Source of the DNA: an uncultured Bacteroidota bacterium
Lineage (GTDB): Bacteria; Bacteroidota; Bacteroidia; Chitinophagales; Saprospiraceae
Reading direction: 5' to 3'
DNA: 12,720 nucleotides
NCBI GenBank assembly: GCA_937952445.1
Contig: CALGAA010000043.1
Coordinates: forward strand, 1-12,720
Part shown: piece after piece, positions 7,045-12,720 of the stretch
How the letters are laid out: each line of letters opens with the position of its first letter
Position numbering within the stretch: position 1 is the first letter of the stretch
Notes under the pieces: generated by a model
Told to the model about the DNA's origin: nothing
Seen by the model: the letters and a program-made list of their open reading frames with translations, nothing else
Database searches by the model: none
Made by a program: the position numbers and the translations under genes

Positions 7045-8970
7045 TTGATTGCAGTTCGGGGGTTGAGTCTCTATTTTGGAGATCGTGCTTTATTTAACGG
7101 AATCGATTGTTCTTTCCGTGAAGGGGGAAAATATGGGTTAGTCGGAAGAAATGGGATGGGGAAAACTACCCTCCTCAAAATCCTAACGGGGGAAATAATT
7201 CCCCATGAAGGTGAAATCGATATCCCCGGGCATTATACCCTGGGCTATCTCAGCCAACACCTCAACGTCGATGAATCACTCACGGTTCGCGAAAATGCGA
7301 ATCTGGCATTTGAGGCCATTAACGCTACAGAACAGAAGCTCGCAGCGATGAATGAAAAACTGGCATCCCGGGAGGATTACGAAAGCGACGAATACCACGA
7401 TCTCATTCAAAGCATTTCCGATCTTACCGACCGCCTGAGTTATCTCGGCGTGGAAAACATCGACGCCGAAATCGAAAAGGTCCTGAAAGGATTGGGGTTT
7501 ACTCAAACGTCCATGGATCAATTGACTTCCCAGCTGAGTGGCGGCTGGAAAATGCGCGTCCAACTGGCTCAAATGCTTCTTTCCGGACCCAGTGTTCTTT
7601 TACTGGACGAACCAACCAATCACCTCGACATTGACTCGATAATTTGGTTGGAAAAATTTCTAAAAAACTATCCGGGGATCGTGATTTTGATTTCCCACGA
7701 CCGGCAGTTTCTGGACAATATTATTTCCGATGTATACGAACTACACGCAGGAAGGATAGAGCATTATGCCACCAATTATTCCAGGTATCTGGTCGAGAAA
7801 GAAGAACGCATGCGGATCCGGCAGGCTGCTTACGAAAATCAGCAAAAACTAATCGCTGAAAAACAAAGGACCATCGATCGTTTTCGGGCAAAAGCCTCAA
7901 AGGCTTCCATGGCTCAGTCCATGGAAAAGTCGCTGGAAAAAATGGAAATACTGGATGAAGTGGTGGAAGACCATTCCCACATCAAGCTTTCTTTTCTGCC
8001 CATCCGCAGATCTGGTCAGGAAGTGGTAAAAGTGACCGAGGCCGGCAAGTCTTTTGGATCAAAAGTCGTTTTCCAGGATGTCAATATGGAAATTTTACGG
8101 GGGGACAGGATTGCGTTTGTGGGACAAAATGGCCAGGGAAAGTCCACACTCACCAAAATCATCGTTGGGGAATGGGAACCGACCGCTGGCACGGTACATA
8201 TCGGGACCAACGTCGATCTGGGTTACTTTGCACAAAATCAGGTCGATTTTTTACCTCAAAACGAAACACCCTTATCTTACCTCGAATCCGAGGCTTCACC
8301 CAATATGCGGGCAAAAGTCCGATCTATTCTCGGAGCTTTCCTCTTTAGCGGAGAGGAGGTTGAAAAGAAAATTTCTGTATTATCCGGGGGAGAAAAAACG
8401 AGGCTGGCCCTCGCCAGAATGCTTCTCAAGCCGATCAATTTCCTAGTTCTCGACGAACCGACGCATCACCTGGATATGCAAACCAAAGCCATTCTGAAGG
8501 AGGCTTTACAATCTTTTGAAGGTACCCTTTTGATCGTATCGCACGACCGGGATTTACTCGCTGGGCTGACCGATAAAACCTATGAGTTTCGGGATGGAAA
8601 TGTAATCGAATACCTGGGAGATGTTGAATATTTTCTCATGAAGCGTGAAGAGGACAATATGAGAGCGATCGAAATGGGCACAAAATCAAGGGCGGACAAA
8701 CGACAATCGCTGTCCAAAGAAGAACGAATTGCCCTTCACGAAAAGAAAAAAACGCTCAAAAACCAGGTCAACAAACAAGAACGGGAAATAGACCGCCTGG
8801 AAAAGCGCATCGCTCAGTATGAAAACAAAATGTTGGATCCCGATTTTTATCAATCCCCTGATTTTAATAAAATCACTCAGGATCATCACCAACTTCAAAA
8901 ACAATTGGATCAGATCATGGACGAATGGTCAAAATTGGTAGAGGAACTGGAGGCGATAGACGAAGAATAA
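7045..8970 (+). CDS. ABC-F family ATP-binding protein (ribosome-associated type)
   Basis: Soluble twin-ATPase of 641 residues without membrane segments. ABC-F proteins generally act on the ribosome, some giving antibiotic resistance and others helping stalled translation. Domain 1 has Walker A GRNGMGKTT (34-42), signature LSGGW (164-168), Walker B LLLDEP with E189, and H-switch H218. The charged helical linker (~245-310) is the expected P-site interaction motif. Domain 2 has Walker A GQNGQGKST (360-368), signature LSGGE (446-450), Walker B with E471, and H500. A basic and acidic coiled-coil tail (~555-640) resembles that of Uup/YheS-like members. The start codon is TTG at 7045. No ATG is near, and IAVRGLSLYFG follows at the normal distance. 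In domain 2 the usual DEPTNHLD reads DEPTHHLD. The subfamily cannot be fixed by eye, and housekeeping is likelier than resistance. Confidence 0.92.
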   Translation: MIAVRGLSLYFGDRALFNGIDCSFREGGKYGLVGRNGMGKTTLLKILTGEIIPHEGEIDIPGHYTLGYLSQHLNVDESLTVRENANLAFEAINATEQKLAAMNEKLASREDYESDEYHDLIQSISDLTDRLSYLGVENIDAEIEKVLKGLGFTQTSMDQLTSQLSGGWKMRVQLAQMLLSGPSVLLLDEPTNHLDIDSIIWLEKFLKNYPGIVILISHDRQFLDNIISDVYELHAGRIEHYATNYSRYLVEKEERMRIRQAAYENQQKLIAEKQRTIDRFRAKASKASMAQSMEKSLEKMEILDEVVEDHSHIKLSFLPIRRSGQEVVKVTEAGKSFGSKVVFQDVNMEILRGDRIAFVGQNGQGKSTLTKIIVGEWEPTAGTVHIGTNVDLGYFAQNQVDFLPQNETPLSYLESEASPNMRAKVRSILGAFLFSGEEVEKKISVLSGGEKTRLALARMLLKPINFLVLDEPTHHLDMQTKAILKEALQSFEGTLLIVSHDRDLLAGLTDKTYEFRDGNVIEYLGDVEYFLMKREEDNMRAIEMGTKSRADKRQSLSKEERIALHEKKKTLKNQVNKQEREIDRLEKRIAQYENKMLDPDFYQSPDFNKITQDHHQLQKQLDQIMDEWSKLVEELEAIDEE

Positions 8971-8980
8971 AAGTGGACAA

Positions 8981-9008
8981 GTTGTCAGTTGTCAATTGTC
9001 GGCTGTAG
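8981..9008 (+). repeat. Degenerate heptamer tandem repeat
   Basis: Four 7-nt units follow one another: GTTGTCA, GTTGTCA, ATTGTCG, GCTGTAG. The first two are identical and the others drift. A GT-rich stretch follows (about 9009-9043). Short heptamer arrays of this style occur in non-coding DNA of Bacteroidota. They lie 10 nt past the ABC-F stop codon. Confidence 0.6.
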
Positions 9009-9131
9009 GCCGTGTGTGGATGGGGTGTGGGTTTGTGTGTGATTTCACGTCCGACTGCCGTATAGGTAAGCCTGCCTACACACAGCTTTCTTACAGGTAT
9101 CTCGTTAGACACGACTGCGCCGCGTTCGCTG

Positions 9132-9164
9132 CCTACCTAATACAAAAAGCAACCTGCAGGTAGG
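9132..9164. repeat. Inverted repeat CCTACCT / AGGTAGG
   Basis: CCTACCT (9132-9138) and AGGTAGG (9158-9164) are exact reverse complements with a 19-nt spacer, giving a possible 7-bp hairpin. Related words occur nearby (TAGGTAAGCCTGCCTAC around 9063-9079), so this motif family recurs in the spacer. It could be a remnant of a REP-like palindrome. There is no T-run, so a classic terminator is unlikely. Confidence 0.4.
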
Positions 9165-9196
9165 TAAACGTGAAAATAACTATTAGCTATCACTGG

Positions 9197-9209
9197 TCGC
9201 CAAAGGCGA
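9197..9209. repeat. Small perfect hairpin TCGCC-AAA-GGCGA
   Basis: TCGCC (9197-9201) and GGCGA (9205-9209) pair around a 3-nt AAA loop. It sits between the convergent ABC-F and hydrolase genes and could help end transcription on either side, but no T-run follows on either strand. Confidence 0.3.
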
Positions 9210-9227
9210 TCCTCCCTCTATGTCTTG

Positions 9228-9305
9228 CTACGAGAAATGATCTCCGCCAATTTGCGAGAATCGATCTGCGCCCCTCTGCGAGAAACCCCTTCTGCGAAAA
9301 TCTAC
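9228..9305 (+). repeat. Degenerate CTGCGAGAAA tandem repeats
   Basis: Related units begin at 9228 (CTACGAGAAATG), 9252 (TTGCGAGAATCG), 9276 (CTGCGAGAAACC) and 9292 (CTGCGAAAATCT). The spacings are 24, 24 and 16 nt, and an extra CTGCG lies at 9266. The array ends just before the stop codon of the minus-strand hydrolase. Together with the elements upstream it fills the 338-nt gene-free stretch 8971-9308, in which I see no convincing coding sequence. Confidence 0.5.
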
Positions 9306-9308
9306 TGA

Positions 9309-10064
9309 TCAACGACCACGGGCTATTTTTAATTTTTTAAAAGCCTTCATCCAGGCATCCGCCATCAACTGGGCTCCGGCCAGACTGGGATGGACACCAT
9401 CGGGCGCCCAATAAGAGGCAGGTGCTTGTTTGAGAGCTTTATCAAAAACGGATTGAAAAGGAACAAATTCCGCATCGTATTTCTTCGCCAATGACCTGGA
9501 TATCTCCCGGTATTTATCAAACGCAGGAACCCATTTATCTTTCTCAATGGCAGACCCTTCCAGTAAAACAAATGGTTCACAAATGATCAATGCCGTATCC
9601 GGTAAAGCTTCGGATGTACGGGCAAGCAAAGCATCGTAATCCTTCAGGTAAGTCTCGGCTGTTCCCGGGTAATCTCGTAAGGAGTGCCAGTGATCGTTGA
9701 CTCCGATCAAAATACTGAGCACATGGGGCTCCAATTCCAATGCGTCGATATCCCATCGATCCGCTAATTGATACACCTTATTTCCACTTATGCCCCGATT
9801 GAGCACCATAGGTCGCAGGGATGGGTATTGCCCATGTAGTTGGGCTGCCGATAAAAAGGCGTAGCCGTGGCCCAGGCCCTCCACTTTATCCGCTATCTGG
9901 CTTTTTTTATTCCGACCTGCGTCTGTAATGGAGTCCCCCTGGAACAGGATGATTGTCCTGTCGCCATTCTGGAGAGGTAAATCGTGGGATCGATCGGTGG
10001 AATAAGGAATAAATGGCATAAGGCCCATTGTGGTTGAGAATTGAATAAATTTTCGGCGTTTCAT
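9309..10064 (-). CDS. Exported SGNH/GDSL-family hydrolase with twin-arginine-like leader
   Basis: Predicted esterase or lipase-like hydrolase of 251 residues. The leader MKRRKFIQFSTTMG carries an RR-x-F-I pattern followed by a short hydrophobic stretch, which fits Tat export and suggests a periplasmic or extracellular role. SGNH blocks are all visible: block I FQGDSITDAG (41-50) with nucleophile S45, block II RGISGN (90-95) with the oxyanion-hole glycine, block III GVND (121-124) with N123, and block V DGVHPS (222-227) with D222 and H225. Family members of this kind often deacetylate carbohydrates or act on lipids, but the substrate cannot be read here. The gene lies 47 nt downstream of the TRIC-like gene on the same strand, so co-transcription is possible but not certain. 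Confidence 0.9.
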   Translation of the reverse strand: MKRRKFIQFSTTMGLMPFIPYSTDRSHDLPLQNGDRTIILFQGDSITDAGRNKKSQIADKVEGLGHGYAFLSAAQLHGQYPSLRPMVLNRGISGNKVYQLADRWDIDALELEPHVLSILIGVNDHWHSLRDYPGTAETYLKDYDALLARTSEALPDTALIICEPFVLLEGSAIEKDKWVPAFDKYREISRSLAKKYDAEFVPFQSVFDKALKQAPASYWAPDGVHPSLAGAQLMADAWMKAFKKLKIARGR

Positions 10065-10111
10065 TTCCGCTATTAATTAAGATTAAATGATTATCAGAGT
10101 GTTCTCCGGGA

Positions 10112-10735
10112 TTAAACTTCGTTCAAATCCTTGTGGGGTGAGATCGACCAATGACGCTTTATCGCAATCAGGCGAATCAAGATAATTAAAATTATGGTCA
10201 ATAAAATATTTACTTCAAGAGGAACTGAAGTCATCTTCATACCCCAATAAACGACGCCACCAATATAGCAGGGTATGGCGTATATTTCCCGACGAAAAAT
10301 CAAGGGCGGAACGTTGGTCAAAACATCCCTCGTCACCCCACCCACTACAGCAGAAATGACCCCCATGTTGAGTGCAATGAAAGGCGTGAATCCCAAATTC
10401 AGGGTTTTCTCCATACCTATGATGGTGAAAATAGATATGCCGATGGTGTCAAATAAAAACATGGTATTACTCAACCTTTCGAGCGCCTGTTCAAATAAAA
10501 CCGCTGAAAAAAAACCCGCAAAAATGTAGTAAAAATAATGAGTCGCTTCAGTCCAGAATACCGGCCCGGCATCCGTCAACAAATCGCGTAAAGTACCTCC
10601 TCCTGTTGCTGTCGCAAAGGCGACCACTAAAGCCCCAAAGTAATCAAATCGCCTGTTTAAAGCAGTCAGGGTTCCACTCATGGCAAAAGCAAAAGTTCCT
10701 AAATTGTCCAGGATATTCACGAATAAGGAATCCAT
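10112..10735 (-). CDS. TRIC/UPF0126 family membrane protein (possible cation channel)
   Basis: Integral membrane protein of 207 residues with about seven hydrophobic segments and a short basic C-terminal tail (RHWSISPHKD). It shows the internal duplication of the family: GGGTLRDLL (45-53) in the first half and GGVTRDVL (132-139) in the second. Members are related to eukaryotic trimeric intracellular cation channels, and several bacterial and archaeal homologues were shown to conduct potassium, but many remain annotated only as UPF0126 or YicG. Location is the inner membrane. The ATG at 10735 gives an N-terminus (LFVNILDNLGTFAFAMSG) with a normal first helix. It is divergent from the sulfotransferase-like gene across 216 nt. 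Confidence 0.92.
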   Translation of the reverse strand: MDSLFVNILDNLGTFAFAMSGTLTALNRRFDYFGALVVAFATATGGGTLRDLLTDAGPVFWTEATHYFYYIFAGFFSAVLFEQALERLSNTMFLFDTIGISIFTIIGMEKTLNLGFTPFIALNMGVISAVVGGVTRDVLTNVPPLIFRREIYAIPCYIGGVVYWGMKMTSVPLEVNILLTIILIILIRLIAIKRHWSISPHKDLNEV

Positions 10736-10951
10736 AGTGCGGTTTGTACTTAATCAGCAAAGGTCGAAATATATATGTAATTTTAGGAATGAATTTGTGA
10801 ACTTTGAATTCCCTGGAAAAAGGGAGAACAGGAAAGAGGTGAGGGAGGCAACCGCCATGAGGCAGGAACACAAAACAGAGGACCCGAAACCTAAAAATCG
10901 TATTCGCCAGGAGGCACATCAAAAATATCCGATCAGTTAAATTTATAATCC

Positions 10952-11665
10952 GTGATCGTACACCTCATCGCCAGTCCCCGAAATGTGTCCACAGCCCTGA
11001 TGTACAGTATGGGCCAGCATCCGGAAATTTTTCCGGTCGACGAACCTTTTTATGCCGCTTACCTTGCGCAATCCGGCGCAGATCACCCCGACAGAGCATT
11101 GATTATGAAAAATCAACCCACCAACCGAATGGACGTTTTTACTCAGATTGCAGAACTCGAATCCCGTTATCCGGTGGTTTTTCTAAAGAATATGGCCCAT
11201 CATATCATTGCCGAAGACCTGGATAAAATGAAAAATTGGCGGCATTGTTTTTTGATCAGACATCCAAAACTTCACATCAATTCGTTTGCAAAAGTAATGA
11301 GGTACCCCAACCTCGAAGCCCTCGGCACGACTACCCAGCGGAAATGGTACGACATATTAAAGGGCAAGAACGCTCTTCTACATCTGATCGATGCGAATCA
11401 ATTGCTGGAGAACCCGTCGACCCAACTCCAAAATCTGTGTCGTCACATCGGGATAGATTTCTACCCGGGCATGCTGACCTGGCCCCCCGGTCCCAAATCC
11501 TTCGACGGTTGCTGGGCCCCACATTGGAATAAGCTAGCCTGGGCCTCGACCCGGTTTGGGACACCTGTGGATCCCCACGCAGTTGATTTGCCGGAAGATC
11601 TCTATCCACTCTATAAGGAGTGTATGGTCGATTATCAATACCTTTACTCACGTATCAATTCATAA
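10952..11665 (+). CDS. Sulfotransferase-fold P-loop protein, partner of the downstream aminotransferase
   Basis: Cytoplasmic P-loop protein of 237 residues with sulfotransferase-like motifs. SPRNVSTALM (8-17) is in the place of the 5'-phosphosulfate loop, DEPFY (30-34) follows, and IRHPKLHINSF (102-112) resembles the 3'-phosphate-binding segment with R103 and S111. A true PAPS-dependent activity is not proven, since this subgroup might bind another phosphorylated ligand or be a hydrolase. The start is GTG at 10952, because no ATG lies close and the P-loop is at the right distance. The stop is 12 nt before the class IV aminotransferase gene. Motifs such as SxPRxxSTxLMYS, VDEPxYA and GxWAPxW match, from memory, the N-terminal half of the long plant branched-chain-aminotransferase-like proteins. 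A purine-rich stretch (~10813-10850) precedes the gene in the divergent spacer. Confidence 0.85.
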   Translation: MIVHLIASPRNVSTALMYSMGQHPEIFPVDEPFYAAYLAQSGADHPDRALIMKNQPTNRMDVFTQIAELESRYPVVFLKNMAHHIIAEDLDKMKNWRHCFLIRHPKLHINSFAKVMRYPNLEALGTTTQRKWYDILKGKNALLHLIDANQLLENPSTQLQNLCRHIGIDFYPGMLTWPPGPKSFDGCWAPHWNKLAWASTRFGTPVDPHAVDLPEDLYPLYKECMVDYQYLYSRINS

Positions 11666-11677
11666 ACCACACAAGTT

Positions 11678-12592
11678 ATGTTGCAGCAATTTGATCCCCG
11701 AAATCAAGATATCCAAATCTGGGTGGGCACCGGCCTTTTTCCCCGGAACGAAGCAAAAGTCTCCGTTTTCGACAGCAGTGTCCAGGGTGGCGATGCAGTA
11801 TGGGAAGGATTGCGCGTGTATGAAAACGGGGTTTTTGCTCTTGATCACCATCTTCAGCGGTTGGAGAATTCTGCGAAAGCGCTTGCCTTCCATGAAATTC
11901 CAAAACGGGAATTTATCGAAAATGCTATTTATCATACTCTTGTGGCAAATGGGATGGATAAAGATGTCCACATTCGCCTGACGCTTACCCGTGGTGAGAA
12001 AATAACCAGTGGAATGGATCCCCGGCTCAACCAGTTTGGGCCATGCCTCATCGTATTGGCAGAATGGAAACCACCGGTATACGATAATCAGTCGGGCATC
12101 CGGGTGATCAGTACTTCTGTACTGCGGAATTCTCCACGGCATCTTGATTCGAAAATCCACCACAACAACCTGCTCAATAATATCCTCGCAAAAATTCAGG
12201 CGAATATAGCCGGTTTTGATGCCGGTCTGATGCTGGACACTGAAGGTTTTGTGGCTGAACTGAACGGGACCAATCTATTCATGATCCGAAACGGATCCGT
12301 ATTTACACCATTTCCGCACGCGTGCCTGCCGGGTATTACGAGAAAACTAACCATGGAATGCTGTTCCCGCCTGGGAATCCCGTGCCATGAAAAAAACATT
12401 AGTCTAACCGAATTATATACCTCGGAGGGTGTCTTCGCAACCGGTACAATGGGGGAATTAACCCCTGTGGTCAACGTCGATGGCAGATCCATTGATTTTG
12501 AAAATGGAAGCGAAATCCTGGATCAAATTCAAAACGAATTTCGGCGACTTATTCCGGAATTGTGCAAGCCTATTCATGAATTAAAAGCTTGA
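11678..12592 (+). CDS. Class IV PLP aminotransferase, branched-chain-aminotransferase-like
   Basis: PLP-dependent fold-type IV enzyme of 304 residues. K159 in SKIHHNNLLNN is the Schiff-base lysine, R61 (HLQRLENSA) the phosphate-binding arginine, E194 in VAELNGTNLF the ring-nitrogen contact, LPGITR (217-222) the phosphate-loop region and TGTMGELTPV (255-264) the C-terminal cofactor-binding turn. Branched-chain amino acids are the default guess, but D-amino acid or aminodeoxychorismate-type chemistry cannot be excluded. The sequence is strikingly close to the C-terminal half of plant aminotransferase-like fusion proteins as I remember them, for example FDSxVQGGDxVWEGLR, TLTRGxKxTSGM and VLAEWKPPVYDN. 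It follows the sulfotransferase-fold gene by 12 nt, so the two should be co-transcribed. A terminator-like hairpin begins 6 nt after the stop. Confidence 0.92.
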   Translation: MLQQFDPRNQDIQIWVGTGLFPRNEAKVSVFDSSVQGGDAVWEGLRVYENGVFALDHHLQRLENSAKALAFHEIPKREFIENAIYHTLVANGMDKDVHIRLTLTRGEKITSGMDPRLNQFGPCLIVLAEWKPPVYDNQSGIRVISTSVLRNSPRHLDSKIHHNNLLNNILAKIQANIAGFDAGLMLDTEGFVAELNGTNLFMIRNGSVFTPFPHACLPGITRKLTMECCSRLGIPCHEKNISLTELYTSEGVFATGTMGELTPVVNVDGRSIDFENGSEILDQIQNEFRRLIPELCKPIHELKA

Positions 12593-12597
12593 TGCAC

Positions 12598-12643
12598 GGA
12601 GATGCTGGGGAATCAGGTCGTAACGGATTCAAATCTCCTTTTT
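12598..12643 (+). terminator. Probable Rho-independent terminator after the aminotransferase gene
   Basis: The outer stem is GGAGAT (12598-12603) with ATCTCC (12633-12638), followed directly by TTTTT (12639-12643). A nested stem GAATC (12610-12614) with GATTC (12626-12630) closes an 11-nt loop. The internal loop is asymmetric, so the strength is moderate. The position just past the stop codon supports the call. Confidence 0.5.
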
Positions 12644-12711
12644 ACATTCTGAAGCGGATCTGTGCGTCCTTTCCCCGAAATCCACCACAGGCAGAAAAGA
12701 TCTCCAAACAT

Positions 12712-12719
12712 TACCTTTG
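12712..12719 (+). promoter_or_regulatory. Possible -7 promoter element at the window edge
   Basis: TACCTTTG is an exact match to the Bacteroidota -7 consensus TAnnTTTG and lies downstream of the likely terminator, where a new transcript could begin. No clear TTG is seen at the -33 position, so it is only a candidate. The gene it would serve lies outside the window. Confidence 0.35.
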
Positions 12720-12720
12720 T

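Noticed and set aside
8915..9112. Minus-strand open frame across the repeat-rich spacer
   Set aside because: It is mostly a translation of repeats plus antisense of the ABC-F tail. The residue pattern is not protein-like.
9225..9305. CRISPR array
   Set aside because: The units are only about 8-12 nt, imperfect, and spaced 16-24 nt apart. There are no cas genes in the window.
10909..10914. AGGAGG as a ribosome binding site for the sulfotransferase-fold gene
   Set aside because: It lies 37 nt before the GTG start, too far, and no start codon follows at a normal distance. Bacteroidota rarely rely on such sites.
10680..10940. Plus-strand open frame overlapping the start of the TRIC-like gene
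   Set aside because: The first third is antisense to a solid gene and the rest is a low-complexity charged sequence from a purine-rich stretch. No family resemblance.

Overview
The window looks like a chromosomal segment from a member of the Bacteroidota, most likely Saprospiraceae or a relative. Four things point there: a secreted protein ending in a type IX secretion (Por) sorting domain and carrying dockerin-like calcium loops; a LytS/LytTR-type two-component pair; few Shine-Dalgarno sequences before genes; and short intergenic repeat families of the kind common in this phylum. This assignment is inferred from protein style, not from a marker gene.

Layout, left to right. (1) 203-2581 (+): a large secreted multidomain protein with a signal peptide, Ig-like repeats, dockerin-like loops, a cohesin-like beta domain and a C-terminal sorting domain. 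(2) 2574-5215 (-): a tight three-gene operon, transcribed as LytS-type histidine kinase, then LytTR response regulator, then fructosamine-3-kinase family protein. The gaps are 6 nt and a 1-nt overlap. The kinase gene converges on gene 1 and overlaps its end by 8 nt. (3) 5216-5359: a divergent promoter region with an 8-bp perfect inverted repeat. (4) 5360-8970 (+): fabD (fatty acid synthesis), a structured 245-nt spacer, then a yqgE/algH-family gene and an ABC-F ATPase gene only 6 nt apart. (5) 8971-9308: no gene, but a mosaic of short repeats and small hairpins between two convergent genes. (6) 9309-10735 (-): a TRIC/UPF0126 membrane channel-like gene followed by a Tat-type exported GDSL/SGNH hydrolase gene. 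(7) 10952-12592 (+): a two-gene unit of a sulfotransferase-fold P-loop protein and a class IV (branched-chain-like) aminotransferase, followed by a terminator-like hairpin and a possible promoter for the next gene at the window edge.

The most interesting part is the last pair. From memory, plants have a single long protein of unknown function (the branched-chain-aminotransferase-like proteins). It has a sulfotransferase-like P-loop domain at the N-terminus and a class IV aminotransferase at the C-terminus, in the same order and with very similar motifs. Here the two halves are separate adjacent genes 12 nt apart, which suggests that they work together in one undescribed reaction or pathway. 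I see no CRISPR array, tRNA, rRNA, insertion sequence or phage gene.
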